DNA of 64,000 bases. Source: Prionace glauca (lineage: Eukaryota; Chordata; Chondrichthyes; Carcharhiniformes; Carcharhinidae). A model generated the notes under the pieces. It did not search any database, was not told the origin of the DNA, and was given only the letters and a program-made list of their open reading frames with translations. The position numbers and the translations under genes were made by a program. This document shows positions 1 to 10,640 of this stretch, in pieces. The DNA lies in assembly GCA_037974335.1 (NCBI GenBank), contig CM075760.1, positions 8,553,432 to 8,617,431 on the forward strand, given 5' to 3'. The first letter of the stretch is position 1. The number at the start of each line of letters is the position of its first letter.

Positions 1-278
1 CGTAAGGCCTTTGACAAAGCCGTGCTGACTATTGTTGACCGTACTATACCTCTCCAAATATTCATAAACCCCGCTTCTCAGGATCGTCTCCATCAACTCA
101 CCAACTACTGAGGTTAGACTCACTGGTCTATACTTTCCTGTGCTATCTCTTGTCCCTTTCTTAAATAAAGGATTCACATCCACAATCCTCCAATCCTCCA
201 AAACCTCTCCTGTCTCCATTGATGACGAAAAGATCATCGCCAGAGGCTCAGCAATCTCTTCCCTCGCCTCTCACAGAT
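1..278 (-). mobile_element. CR1-like LINE fragment (reverse transcriptase part)
   Basis: Read on the minus strand this encodes the CR1 RT block with the pattern GEVLEDWRIVDVNPLFKKG followed by RPVSLTSVVGELMETIL. The left end is cut by the window edge, so the element continues outside. It has decayed and there is no long frame. Confidence 0.85.
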
Positions 279-493
279 GTGAAGTAGATTCTTAGACATA
301 TCAGCTGATTCACAAAACAGATACTGGACAGCTAGATAAAATGATTGATAGACACAGGAATTGATGCATTGACATACAAAGCAGATATATGATCAGTGGA
401 CAGTTAGATAGATAGAGTCATAGACACATGAATAGAGTTACATAGATTAGCAGCCACATCAACTGCTGGACTAGCACGTGAATTGGATATATG

Positions 494-775
494 GTGAGCA
501 GGGGCTAATTTCCAGGTGATAGACGGCTTGGGGTCACTGTCCGTGCAGAGTTTGCACGTTCCAATCGTGTCTGCATGGGTTTCCTCATGATTTTCCAGTT
601 TCCATCCACCGTCCAAATGATGTGCTGGTTAAATGCTTTGGCCCTGCTAACTTCTCCCTCAAGTGTGCCCGGACAGGAGCCGGTGTGTAGCAACTGGGAG
701 ATTTTCATAGTCACTTCATTACAGTGTTAATGTAAGGCTACTTGTGACACTAACAAATAAAACATTATGAATAAA
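494..775 (+). mobile_element. HE1-type tRNA-derived SINE, 5'-truncated
   Basis: The body has the standard HE1 blocks: the GTCACTGTC.GTG.GGAGTTTGCACGTT region, the degraded CCTC.C...TCC block, and a tail reading CTACTTGTGACACTAA followed by AATAAA-like sequence. Most of the tRNA-like head is lost. Family assignment is from memory of elasmobranch HE1 SINEs. Confidence 0.75.
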
Positions 776-859
776 TAAGCAGGAAGGCACAGTGTGATCA
801 ATTCTGAACAAGAGATGGGTACACACAACCTTTTATATATGAAGAGAGACTATGAAGGA

Positions 860-1300
860 TGTAATTACAGTAGAGGGTGAAGAGGAGGCGCACAAGAATG
901 TTGCGTGGGCTGGAGCGTTTTAGCTATGAAGAGGGGCAGGTTAGTCTGGAGTTGCTTTCCTTAGAGCAGGGAAAATGAGAGGGGGGGGGCGTCTGATGGA
1001 AGTGTACAAAATTATGAGGGAAATAGGTATTGTGAACAGGAAGGGACATTTCCCATTAGTAGAGAGGTCAATAATAAAGCAACATAAATTTAAGGTAATG
1101 GTCAGTAAATTTAGAGGGGATCTGGAATCAAAATACTTTCACCCAGTGGATGGTGAGGAACTGACTGCCTGAAATAGTGGTACAGGCGGCAACCCCTCAC
1201 AACATTTAGGAAACATTCAGACGAGCGTTTGAAACGCTATGGCATGCAAGGCTACGGACCAAGTGCTGGGAAATGTGACTATTATCCCTTTCCGCTTCTG
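860..1300 (+). mobile_element. CR1-like LINE 3' fragment
   Basis: Translated pieces match the C-terminal tail of CR1 ORF2 (EVYKIMREIG..NRKGHFPLVERS, then FRGDLESKYFHPVDGEE) and are followed by the usual 3' untranslated tail. Old copy with several breaks. Confidence 0.8.
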
Positions 1301-1860
1301 CTCACTGTACAGCTGGAGCCAATGTGTTTTGTGTCTCTAGCGCCAGAACCAGACTCATTCTGATTTCACCAGGGCTAGTGCATTAGGTTGCATTTTATCC
1401 CTCTGAATGTCATCGTTCTAATTGAGTGACACTATTTCTGAGGAAAGGCGTGAATCTCTAGACGGATGAGACAGTAATCATAATTTGCTGCATAAATGAA
1501 CATTTGTGACATTTTAGTTATTCAATATTTGGCACTTACTGCTTTAAGAAAAAAGACAATTATTATTGGTTCTAAAGACGGTGTTACCAGTTGCAAATTC
1601 TGGGTATATCCTTGTAAAAACTGCTATTGTTGTGCAAGGGGTCCTGGTGTCCTAACACACAATCACTGAAAGCCAGCTTGCAGCGACTGCAAGCAGTTTC
1701 AAATGCAGCTTGTTCCTGCTGTTCTTGACCATGAGGTCAACAATGTTACTCTGACTATTGGAGGGTTCCTTATGCAGTGAGCTGCTTGACATTTCCCTAA
1801 ATTCCTGCTGTATGTGTTTGCTGAACTTCACCTTTCAATGGTGTTACAGAAGGAGGAATC
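1300..1860. other. No recognised feature
   Basis: I see no gene, RSS or familiar repeat here. It lies where the leader exon of the 2.2 kb V segment could have been, but no convincing leader with a splice donor is visible. Confidence 0.4.
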
Positions 1861-1861
1861 A

Positions 1862-2165
1862 CCATAGAATCCCTACACTGAGAAGGGCTATTTCACCATT
1901 GAGTCTATACCCAGGCCCACTCTGCCATGTCCCCGTAACCTCTGCTAATCACCCAATCGATACACCTTCCGCTAATTAGGGGCAAGTTAGCATGACTAAA
2001 CCAGCTAGTGTGCACATCTTTGGACTGTGGGAGGAAATTGGAGCATTCGGAGGAAACCCACGGGAAGAACGTGTAAACTCCTCACAGGTAGTACTCAGGT
2101 CTAGAACAAAAATCTGTTGCTTGATGCTGTGTGGCAGCAGTGCTAAACACTGTGCCACCGTTCCG
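1862..2165 (-). mobile_element. HE1-type SINE inserted just 5' of a V segment
   Basis: The minus strand starts with the tRNA-like head (the + strand ends in a GTGCTAA.CACTGTGCCACCG block) and the tail has the GAATCCCTACA block. It ends about 37 bp before the V exon acceptor, so it probably sits in the old leader intron of the 2.2 kb V segment. Confidence 0.8.
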
Positions 2166-2202
2166 TCCTTCACAATAACGGATGTCTCTTTGACTTTAAC
2201 AG

Positions 2203-2416
2203 ATGTCCACTCAGAAGTAGTTCTGACGCAGCCGGAGGCAAAGAAGCAATTTCGAGTATAGACTCTGACCCTGACCTGCAATACCAGTGGCTTTGACTTC
2301 AGTGGCTACTGGCTGTACTGGTACCATCATGGTCCCAGTAAGAGGCCAGACTGGCTAGTTTCCTACTATGATGAAGACATACAGTGGGGAGACTCGAAAA
2401 TGAACCACTGTTTCTA
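2203..2416 (+). pseudogene. VH-like TRD V segment, truncated pseudogene
   Basis: After a plausible acceptor (ACTTTAACAG) the reading is DVHSEVVLTQPEA, then LTLTCNTSGFDFSGYWLYWYHH. This is the FR1-CDR1-FR2 pattern of shark Ig VH-type domains, with the first cysteine and the core Trp. Framework 1 contains an in-frame TAG, the reading hits a stop before framework 3, and I find neither the second cysteine (YYC) nor an RSS. The leader exon is not found; a HE1 SINE lies immediately upstream. The sequence is close to the V segment at 4.3 kb (EVVLTQPEA against DVVLTQPEA), so the two are probably tandem duplicates. It cannot encode a receptor chain. It could instead be a stray Ig VH pseudogene, but its position upstream of D, J and C-delta favours a TRD V. 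Confidence 0.85.
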
Positions 2417-2815
2417 AAGAGCTTGCAAACAATATTTTTGATTTGGATGTCAGATTTTTGCCGATGGCTGCTTACTAGAGTGCACAGCGAACACAGTGAG
2501 GCGGGTTAGCCCCAGATTTGTAAAAAAAAAAACAAACTAGAGGAACTGCACACAGTTTGTCCCCTTCATCAAACTCCAATAGATTCATTTCTGACAACAA
2601 TTCATGGAACCATAGTGTTACTCCACCGCACAAAATAAGGCCATCGACCTAATGTACGGATATCACGCCCGGACAGTCACTTCCTTATAAATCTCATGTG
2701 GCTAAAATTTGTTCAGTGGAAAGAGATTTTTTTTATATCACTCAAACTTTTGAAATCCTGGCAGAGCTGGTCAGACTGGATTCAGGAATGTGCTTCCTCT
2801 GGCTGCAGGGTGGCG
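2417..2815. other. No recognised feature
   Basis: Flank of the truncated V segment. No heptamer with a correctly spaced nonamer is visible. Confidence 0.4.
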
Positions 2816-3115
2816 TGGGAGTGTCTAAAACAGAGAGTTAGCGCTTCAAAAGACACGATAGGTTATTTAGGAGAAATGTTTTCACTCAGAAGCTGTGAAA
2901 CTCTCCATAACAGGAAGTTACGGAGGCCAAATTACTGAATATATTTAAAAATGAAATAGAGAGATTTCTGAATCTAAAGGTTGAAGGGTTGCAGGGAAAA
3001 AGCGAGAATAGACTATTGCAATAGACGATCAGCCATGATCATAATGAATGAGGGAGCAGGCTCTAATAGCCAAATGACCGATGCCCGCTCCTATTTTCTG
3101 TAATTCAATGCTAAC
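2815..3115 (+). mobile_element. LINE 3' tail fragment
   Basis: Contains the shark LINE tail signature: TTCACTCAGAAG...GTGAA, a block like GATCAGCCATGATCATAATGAATG, and GCTCCTATTT at the end. Decayed. Confidence 0.75.
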
Positions 3116-3575
3116 AAGTCGACCATGTACAGCCGCAGCATGGAACATATTACCATCATCCAAGATTCAATGATCATCCTTGGATGATCATCTGGCTTAA
3201 TCGCCTATAAAAACTACCTGGATGTGCACCGGATGTTCTCCAAGACTACGGACCAGATGCCATTCTGCTACTGCGGCCCGTTGACTGAACGAATGAAGCT
3301 CCAAAAACACTCAAGACGCTCGATACTATTTAAGACTAAGCAATTCACTTGATGGCTACCAATTCCATAAATATTGACTTCCTGCCACCGACACAAAGTG
3401 GCAGACGTGGCACAGTAGCAAACATTTAGACATGCAGGAATTCGCTAAGCACTTTCAAACACTACCATCTAGAAAATAAGAGCAGCAGATACCTGGGACC
3501 ACCACTACCTGGAGATTCACCTCCAAATCACTCCCATCCTGATTTGAATAGATTCTCCAGACAACGCACGTAACT
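3116..3575 (+). mobile_element. Second-lineage LINE 3' fragment
   Basis: The end of this stretch (AGATACCTGGGACCACCAC... CTCCAAATCACTCCCATCCTG) matches blocks seen again near 37.05-37.15 kb and 53.86-53.93 kb. It belongs to a LINE lineage different from the CR1 copies. A perfect 10-bp palindromic stem with a 2-nt loop lies at 3170-3191. Confidence 0.6.
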
Positions 3576-4162
3576 ACAGGATAATGGATCATTCTTTACC
3601 CAGCTGGGATCTGGAATGCGTAATGCGTGCCCTGGATGAAGATTCAACAACAACTTTTCCTGAGCATTGGATGTATTTTTTGAATTGGAATATGAAGCGA
3701 TCTGTGGAATGTACAGGGGAGATTATCGGTGTTGTCATGTCAGTGAATTGAATGGGCAGTTTGGTCAGCATGTGACTGTCATGCTACGAGCCAATTTTAT
3801 TAAATCATTTTGTTAAAGCAAAATGGAATCAGTCTTCCAATGAAAATAACGTTCCAGACGGTACTGTGAACGGAAACATGCGGAATATGATTCAATTCGC
3901 CCTGAGTAACAATTAATCTTTGCACTGCATTTAACAATGAAAATTCGTTGGCGCCCATTCTGTGTTGATGTGGATATATTGTCACGTGTTGACAGTATCT
4001 TCTATTCTAGACAGCCAATAATTAGTGTCTTGTCAAAACCCTCCCCCTGCACTTGTACAAACCCTTGTGACTAACGATCAGGATTTAAAGATAAGCCCAG
4101 TGCTCTGTTCAGTGAGTGACTGGAGGGATCCCGGGAGGAGGGTGTCGAAGTTAACAAGCTCC
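3576..4162. other. V upstream region, no recognised repeat
   Basis: The flank directly upstream of the leader of the 4.3 kb V segment. A TATA-like run (GATTTAAAGATAAG, near 4081) is the only promoter-like element; I do not see an ATGCAAAT octamer, which Ig V promoters usually carry. Confidence 0.4.
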
Positions 4163-4625
4163 ATGAGCATGGCGCTAGCAATATCTCTCGGTCTGTTTCT
4201 TGGCATCGTCTCCTGTGAGTGGTTGGATATTTTCAGAAAGTTTCCACAGTCTCTGCTTAACATTAATCATTCCCGGTGGCGTAACACAAACTGGATTCAT
4301 CTCACTATATATTTTTTTCTTTTGGTTAGCAGGCGTCCAGTCAGATGTGGTGTTGACCCAGCCAGAAGCAGAGACGGGGATAGTAGGGCAAACCCTTACC
4401 CTAACCTGTAAAACTAGTGGATTTGATCTTAGGAGCTACATCATGCTTTGGTACCGACACAGCCCGGGCTGGCTCCTTTGGTACTACTATGAAAACAGCA
4501 AGGAGTAGAATCCGGAGTTTGGTGAACGAATCACTGCGTCCAAGGACCTTTCCAACAGCGAATTCAAGCTGTCTATTAGGACTTTAACAATGGGAGACAG
4601 CTCTATATATTACTGTGCTCAACGG
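4163..4625 (+). pseudogene. VH-like TRD V segment with leader, one in-frame stop
   Basis: Two-exon V gene. Leader exon 4163-4214 starts MSMALAISLGLFLG and ends at a GTGAGT donor; the intron is 118 bp; the acceptor ends at 4332 and V exon 4333-4625 joins in frame to give SCVQS-DVVLTQPEAETG. The V domain shows TLTLTCKTSGFDL (first Cys), MLWYRHSPG (core Trp), a framework 3 ERITASKD..SNSEFKLSI and SIYYCAQ (second Cys). These are hallmarks of shark Ig heavy-chain V, not of V-alpha or V-delta. One TAG at 4506-4508 (CDR2/FR3 border, where VH genes often have Tyr) breaks an otherwise open frame, and a perfect V-type RSS follows. It is probably a recently lost V gene, or a null allele. Known context: VH-like segments used with C-delta occur in amphibians, birds, monotremes and coelacanth, and nurse shark has Ig V to TCR-delta rearrangements. 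Confidence 0.9.
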
Positions 4626-4664
4626 CACAGTGATATTGATCATACCCAGCCCTGTACAAAAACC
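4626..4664 (+). other. V recombination signal, 23-bp spacer
   Basis: Heptamer CACAGTG (4626-4632) touches the V exon end, the spacer is exactly 23 bp (4633-4655) and the nonamer is ACAAAAACC (4656-4664). The heptamer is consensus and the nonamer near consensus, so RAG would be expected to recognise it even though the V exon carries a stop. Confidence 0.95.
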
Positions 4665-6194
4665 CACAAGAGGAATTGTAGCCATTTCCCTGCTTTTTCT
4701 TTCCATTCATGAATGTCCACCTTTAATTTTCTTTATATTTAATGGTTTGTTCGGCCATATCAAATGGTGTTTGAGAGTCAACCGCATTGTTGTGTGGATA
4801 TGCCGTCACAGGTAAGCCAGATCAAGTAAGGAAGATAGATTTCTTTCCTTAAAGGATATCCGTAAATCAGATCAGTCTTTACAACTATCGACAATTGTTT
4901 CATGGTTTTCATTAGATTTTTGATTACTTAATTCAAATTACAATACCAATCTTTGTGGAATTCGAACCCCCGTTGCACAATAGTTATTCCAGTGGTCTGT
5001 GTTCTGGCGTGGAACACCGCCCCAGATAGGATCTGGAAAAGTGGAGAAGCACTGATTATGGAGAGGGTGGGGTGGGTGGGGTGTGGGAGTTGGTTGAATC
5101 CAGTTCGAGTAATCTCACCAGGGAGGGGAAACTTCGAGATGGAGATTTTGCAAATGTTCCGAAACTGTTGAGATTCTTACAGGATCTGAAAGCAGGAAAC
5201 ACAACCCAGAGATACCACTAAAAATATCCCCCTGGAGCGTGTGTTTATTTGGACACATACCAGATCCCCCACCGCCCACCCCTCCTACTCTCTCTCCCCA
5301 CCACGCCCCCCGCCACAGCATCATCTCCCCCCCACCCACTCCCCCACCACCTCTCGGGTCAATCACTGAACAAAGAAACGGGGAGTTTTCACATACTTTG
5401 ACTCAGTCACAGGGGTTTGTACAATAGACAGAGAGAGGTGTTTTGAGATGACACTAACTTTTGGTTGCCTGTAGTCGAGCTCTACTGTAAACATGGCTAC
5501 ATTATCATTGAAACAAAAGGGAATCAGTAAAGACTCACTGCTATTCAGAGCGGGCTGAAGCATATCCCTGATGTTGCCGTTAACAACACTGTTCTCAGCA
5601 TAAACCCCAATCTGTGACTGATACCAGGATGTTTTCTGGGTATGTTTCAATTAGATAGGATTGTAGAACTGTATCCATCACAGTCCATTGAAACCACTGA
5701 TTCGATTGAGAACAACCCAAATGGTTTCTTTGCCCCATTTATTCCACAAATACATTTATGTTCCCGCTGAAACCGTTTATTCCATTGTCAACGGAAGTTA
5801 CCACTCAGAATACATCCAGCACCCACCAACGTCTTACCTTTCGGAGGACTCTGGATATCATTTATATGGAAAATCAAAGGAGAGGCAGTTGTATTGGTGG
5901 GAAGAAAAATGTTAAACTGACGCAAAATTAAGAAGATTTATTCCAGTTTAGAGTGGCCCCGGAGTAGCGTCGGTGTTACCCGGCAAGTTGCAATGTTTCA
6001 GAAGCTGCCCATTATTTAGGGCGGGAGAATTGGTTCCATCGTAATTTTCAAACGAGAGACAGTTCTGTGTTGGCAATGTCTACATTGCATATGCTTTGTG
6101 CCAATTGTGGGAACGCGGGAACAAGTCTGGAAAGATTTTGAATTATAAAATCACCCAACTAGGTAGAACAGAAGGTTTATAGGAATACCATGAC
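4665..6194. other. Unassigned stretch with C-rich segment
   Basis: No gene or clear mobile element. 5260-5350 is a C-rich tract. Frames near 5.4-5.65 kb are open by chance on the minus strand and have no domain signature. Confidence 0.4.
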
Positions 6195-6300
6195 TTCGGA
6201 TTTTTTCATGATGTGGGTATGCCGGCGTTGGACTGGCGTAAACACAGTAAAAAGTCTGACAACACCAGGTTTTAGTCCAACCGATTTATTTGATAATATT

Positions 6301-6340
6301 CTCACAAGCTTTCGAGGGGGCTGCCTCTTTGTCAAGTGAA
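6301..6340 (-). ncRNA. Hammerhead-ribozyme-like motif, mirror copy in left arm
   Basis: Exact reverse complement of 6466-6505, because the two arms are identical. A transcript through both arms would fold into one long hairpin, which would compete with either ribozyme fold. Confidence 0.5.
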
Positions 6341-6465
6341 TGGAGAGTTCTGGCCTCAGACAGACAGAGCTTATAAACCTAACCTGTTAGGTGTAAGGAT
6401 TCGCATTCTAATCAGCAACTGTCTGTGCTTTATAAGCTCTGTCTGTCTGAGGCCAGAACTCTCCA

Positions 6466-6505
6466 TTCACTTGACAAAGAGGCAGCCCCCTCGAAAGCTT
6501 GTGAG
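6466..6505 (+). ncRNA. Hammerhead-ribozyme-like motif (degenerate core)
   Basis: Stem I strand TTCAC, core TTGACAA (consensus CTGANGA, two changes), stem II GAGG/CCTC, then GAAA, GCTT and stem I partner GTGAG. All helices can form, but the core changes suggest little activity. The mirrored copy lies on the minus strand at 6301-6340 in the other arm. Confidence 0.55.
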
Positions 6506-6679
6506 AATATTATCAAATAAATCGGTTGGACTAAAACCTGGTGTTGTCAGACTTTTTACTGTGTTCGGATTTTTTCGCCATGGTCGTTCCTATAGTGCTC
6601 TAACAGTATATGTTCAATCATTAATGGTTGTCGTATGTCGATGCGGGACTATGGGGAGGTGGTGACCTACTGGTATTGT

Positions 6680-6935
6680 CGTTAGATCAATAATTTAAAG
6701 GCCCAGGTGGCTGATTCGTGAATAACAGTCAAGTCTGCCCAAGGCAGTTGGTGAAATTTGAAAACAATAAAATAAAATCTAATGACGACTATTGTCGATG
6801 GCTCCAAAACCCCATCTTTTTTCATTCATGCAGCTTTGGGGAAGGAAACATGCCATCCTGACCTGGCCTGGTATAAACGTGATTCAAGATACAGAGTGAT
6901 GTTGTTGAAACTGAAATGTTTTTTGTCAATGGCAA
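6680..6935 (+). mobile_element. tRNA-derived SINE, second family
   Basis: Shows the family blocks GTGAAATTTGAA..CAATAAAATAAAATCT, ATGACGACTATTGTCGATGG and a CATGCCATCCTGACCTGGCCTGG tail (split blocks). Degraded head. Confidence 0.65.
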
Positions 6936-7871
6936 CACCCAACATGTTTCAGGTATGAAAGCAGGATTTGAGGAGCATTTAGATGAACACTCCAAACTTT
7001 TTATATACAAGGCAGTGGATCAAATGCCGCAACATGGAGTTGTCTGATGGCCAAGGCAGACAAACATGGATGAAGGGCTATAAAATGCCATGGCCTAATG
7101 GCTAACTCACCAGCTCCCCTTTCAATTCGGCTATGGGACATTAAACGTCTAACAGAGAAGGCAAAAGATTTTATATCATATCCAAACGCGGATGTGTGAC
7201 ACAGCATAACTTATTCAGTTTTGCCGTTCAAACAGGAGGATTGGGCTGGAATCCCCAACGATTTCGAGACGATAACCCTACACAATTAACCAGGAAAAAT
7301 GAGGCGTGGAAGTTGATCATAACTGAGTCAGAATACAGCTGAAATCTGACACGTGTGCAGAAAAACAGTGTGTAACATGCACTGTAGCCAGTCCTCAAAC
7401 CTCCTTTGACAGTACATTTAAATCCCATGAGCTCTACCTTCTAAAACGACAGGACCAGCAGTCACAGTGGAATCGCCATCACCCGGAGGTTGTTAAGGTG
7501 CCAGAGAACAAAAAAATAAGTTTGTTACGAATCCCATATGTTATGTTCTGACTAGACCCAACAGTGTTTCTATTTTGATATTAGTGTAATGATAAGGTGT
7601 TTCGCTCCAGATCTGATTCTATTGACACACGAGGATGCGCTTATCAAAACTAACTTTACTTAACAGTACAGTTTGACTATAACAAATGAATTAGTGTAAC
7701 TTTTCCCAATTGAAATACTTAGCTTAACAAGATGCAATTCTTAGCCGCTAATTCATCTCTATTACTTCAAATTCAAGCAACATTCCTCTGGTCAACTTAG
7801 AACTCCTCTTCAAAATCAGCTAGCAACCCTTACTTTTGTGCTTGTTTTTGTTAGAAGTCCAAGAACACCGC
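6936..7871. other. No recognised feature
   Basis: Unique-looking sequence. No RSS, exon or familiar repeat seen. Confidence 0.4.
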
Positions 7872-8172
7872 TGGAGAGAGAGGCAGACAGGGAGAGAGAG
7901 AGAGACAGAGAGAGAGAAAGAGAGAAACAGAGAGAAGAGAGAGAGAAGAAAAGAGAGAGAGAGAGACAGAGAGAGCAAGAGACAAAGAGAGAGAGAGAGA
8001 GAGAGACAGAGACAGAGAGAACGAGACAGAGAGAGACAGAAAGAGAGAGAGACAGGGAGAGAAAGAGACAAAGAGAGAGAGAGAGAGAGAGAACGAGACA
8101 GAGAGAGAGACAGAAAGAGAGAGAGACAGAGAGAGAAAGAGACAGAGAGAGAGACAGAGAGAGAGAGAGATA
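7872..8172. repeat. (GA)n-rich simple repeat
   Basis: About 300 bp of purine-only GAGAGACAGAGA-type sequence with interspersed CAGA. It gives long open frames on both strands (Arg/Glu and Ser/Leu rich) that are artefacts of composition. Confidence 0.95.
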
Positions 8173-8404
8173 GAGCTCTTTCTTCTTTCAGGACCACGCA
8201 GAAACTGACGATTTTAAAATAAAAGTGAGCGTTGTGTTTTCCTTGCAAGCCCATTCACGTGAACCTGGCTCTGTCAATCAACCCACTCAAAACCTGCTCT
8301 GAAATAACATGGTAAAAAACAAAATAGACAAAAATCCATCAACTCAGATTAAAACAATCACATCTTTAGCTGAAATGAAAAATTTGCCTGCATTAGCAGT
8401 GTTT

Positions 8405-9465
8405 GACCTTCTGGCTCGGCCATAGAAGAAAGAGGGTAGCGGTGGGGGATGTTTTTTTTCTGCATCGAGGTCTGTGGCAAGTGATGTTTCAAGTGATCAG
8501 TGCTGGGACGTCTGTTGTTCGTAAATATCTAAATGTCTTGAAAGTAAACGTACCTGCTCTGATTAGCAAACTTGCGGTTCATACTACAATTGGTAGAGTT
8601 GTGGATAGTGATGAAGATTGTCAGAGAACACCACAGGATCATCGATAGGCTGGAAAAATGGATGGAGAAATGGCAGATGGAATTTAGTCTGGACAAATGC
8701 GAGGTGATGCATTTTGGTTAATCCAATTGAGGTGGGAGCCATAAAATAAATTGCAGAACCACCAGGAGCATAGACACGCAGAGAGCTTTGGGAGTACAGG
8801 TGCCCAGATCCTTACAAGTGGCAGCACAGGTGGAAAAGGTGGTAAAGAAAACATATGGCATGCTTGCCTTCATTGGACGGGGCATTGAGTAAAGAAGTTG
8901 GCAATTACAGTTGTATGAAACTTTCGTTACGCCACATTTTGAGTACTGTGTCCAATTCTGGTCACCACACTACCAGAAGGACGTGGATGCTTTGGAGGGC
9001 GTGGAGAAAACGTTCACCAGGATGTTGCCTAGTATGGAGGGTATTAGCTGTGAGGAGAGATTGAATAAACTGGGATTGTTTTCCCTGGAAAGACGGGGGC
9101 TGAGGGGCGACCTGGTGAAAGATTATAAAATTATGGAAGCTATAGGTAGGTTGAACAGTGGAATCTTTCTCCCAGGGCAGAAATGACATTACAAGGGAGC
9201 ACAAGTTCAAGCTAAGGGGGAAAGGTTCAGTTGAGATGCATGGAGGAAGTTTCTTACACAGAGGCTGGTGGGGGTCTGGAAGTCATTGCAAAGTGAGGTG
9301 GTTGAGGCAGTCATTTTAATAACTTTAAAGACAGATCTTGATAGGCATATGAAGAAATGATGAATAGAATGATATAAGAGGTTGGTTTAGATAGGATAAC
9401 ATGATCATCAGCGGTTTAGAGGGCTAAAGGGCCGGTTGTTGTGCTGTACGTAGTTCTTAGTTCAT
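8405..9465 (+). mobile_element. CR1-like LINE, 3' third (RT end and tail)
   Basis: Begins with the GGCCATAGAAGAAAGAGG block of the RT palm, continues through AAATGGCAGATGGAATTTAG and the thumb region (HFEYCVQFWSPHYQKDVDALE, with RRGLRGDLVKDYKIM downstream), and ends with GGGCCGGTTGTTGTGCTGTAC. Several stops and frameshifts; 5'-truncated. Confidence 0.9.
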
Positions 9466-9559
9466 TGTGCAGACAAGTCGGCCCTTGTAATACAGAGTTG
9501 AATTTTAAACATACCTCTTACAAGAAACATGATAGAAATTAATTTCTTTAAGGCACAGT

Positions 9560-9855
9560 ATCGTCACTGGTTCTCCTCCAAATCATTCACCATTCCAACT
9601 TCTAAATATATTACTATTTCTTATCTGTCACTGGGCGAAAATCCTGGAATTCTCTCCCTAACAGCACCGTGGATGTAAATATCAGAAAATTAAATCTAAT
9701 GGTGACCCAATTCGATTGCTACCAAAACCCACCTCCTTTCCTTGTAGGGAAGGAGAACTGCTATCTCTGTTTTGTCTATTCTGCTCATGACTCAATATCA
9801 ACAGCAAGTGATTGACTCTGAAATGACCTTGCAACAAATTTATTTGAAGTGATGG
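9560..9855 (+). mobile_element. LINE tail piece followed by second-family SINE piece
   Basis: 9560-9685 matches the second LINE lineage (CACTGGGCGAAAATCCTGGAA..CTCCCTAACAGCACCGTGG). 9690-9855 has the AAATCTAATGGTGACC..GGAAGGA block of the second SINE family. Confidence 0.6.
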
Positions 9856-9879
9856 GCAACAGGTAATAAATCCAGAGGG

Positions 9880-10075
9880 TATTTCAGGATAAACTATCTT
9901 GCACAACGAGTGTTGAAAACGTGGAACGTCCTTTCAGAAAACGTAATTTTGGCCAATTCTATTAATATATTCATGGGTAGATAAGGTGTGCAGAAGTGCA
10001 AGTGAAGATTAGAATGATACAAGTGTGAGATAAAGGTCGGCGAGAAGGGGCTCCTGTGGGCCATCTACAGCAGCA
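9880..10075 (+). mobile_element. LINE 3' tail fragment
   Basis: Pattern of the last codons and tail: AACGTGGAACGTCC.., TTCATGGGTAGATAAGG, and CTCCTGTGGGCCATCTACAG. Weak, decayed. Confidence 0.45.
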
Positions 10076-10490
10076 TAATTTTTACAACCTACACTCATCC
10101 TTTCAGCACATTGAAGCTGCTGCGCCATTTAACATGAGTGTGATTGATCAGTGACTACAAATCTACCGTCCTGTACGTTTCTATATCTCTGAATCCACTT
10201 AAAAGACATGGATTTGCGTTTCAGATGCATTCAACAACTGCACAGGCAAGGTTCCCTGGCGGTGAACAGTAGAAAGTACTGTACATCCCTTTCGGCTTCT
10301 ATATATTCCCATCTGTCCTTGTAAAATGTGCAAACTCAGATATATTTTCATCTTGTTTTTCGTGTAACGCATTGATGGAGAATACAAATAGCCTTAGCCA
10401 TGAGCCTTAAAGGACACTGACTGGCAGCAATGACCAATGTTAACATCTCCCGTTCAAGAGGAGGCGGACACGTAGCTGTAAATTTTACTG
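10076..10490. other. No recognised feature
   Basis: No supported gene or repeat. Confidence 0.4.
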
Positions 10491-10640
10491 GTTTAATAAT
10501 CCTGGCACCCCAGGTCATCCTCTGGGGGCCTGGGTTCAAACCTCAACATGGATGCAGATGGTGAAATTTCAGTTCAATAAAAATCTGGAATTAGAAGCTT
10601 AATGATGACCTTGAAAGCATTGTTGATTTTCTTTAAAAAA
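10490..10640 (+). mobile_element. tRNA-derived SINE, second family
   Basis: A B-box-like GGGTTCAAACCTCAACATGG is followed by GCAGATGGTGAAATTTCAG, CAATAAAAATCTGGAATTAG and a T/A-rich end. Confidence 0.75.

Larger units (their letters stand above)
6195..6576. mobile_element. Penelope-like foldback insertion with 13-bp target duplication
   Basis: Two 135-bp arms (6241-6375 and 6431-6565) are perfect reverse complements around a 55-bp centre. The insert 6208-6563 is flanked by identical 13-bp repeats TTCGGATTTTTTC (6195-6207, 6564-6576). The left end has about 33 extra bases (GATGTGGGTATGCCGGCG...) outside the arm. The right arm reads like the 3' end of the repeat seen at 19.24-19.42, 54.77-55.14 and 59.75-60.03 kb. 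Inverted terminal arrangements are typical of Penelope-like elements. The family call is inference; the arms and target duplication are directly visible. Confidence 0.8.

Noticed and set aside
788-826. CACAGTG heptamer with an ACACACAACC downstream
   Set aside because: Spacer does not fit 23 bp and no V exon precedes it.
5363-5650. 95-codon minus-strand frame
   Set aside because: No cysteine/Trp pattern of an Ig domain, no splice signals, no recognisable family.
7820-8254. Long open frames on both strands (Ser/Leu-rich and Arg/Glu-rich)
   Set aside because: They lie within the (GA)n tract and follow from its composition; no start context, domain or splice signal.
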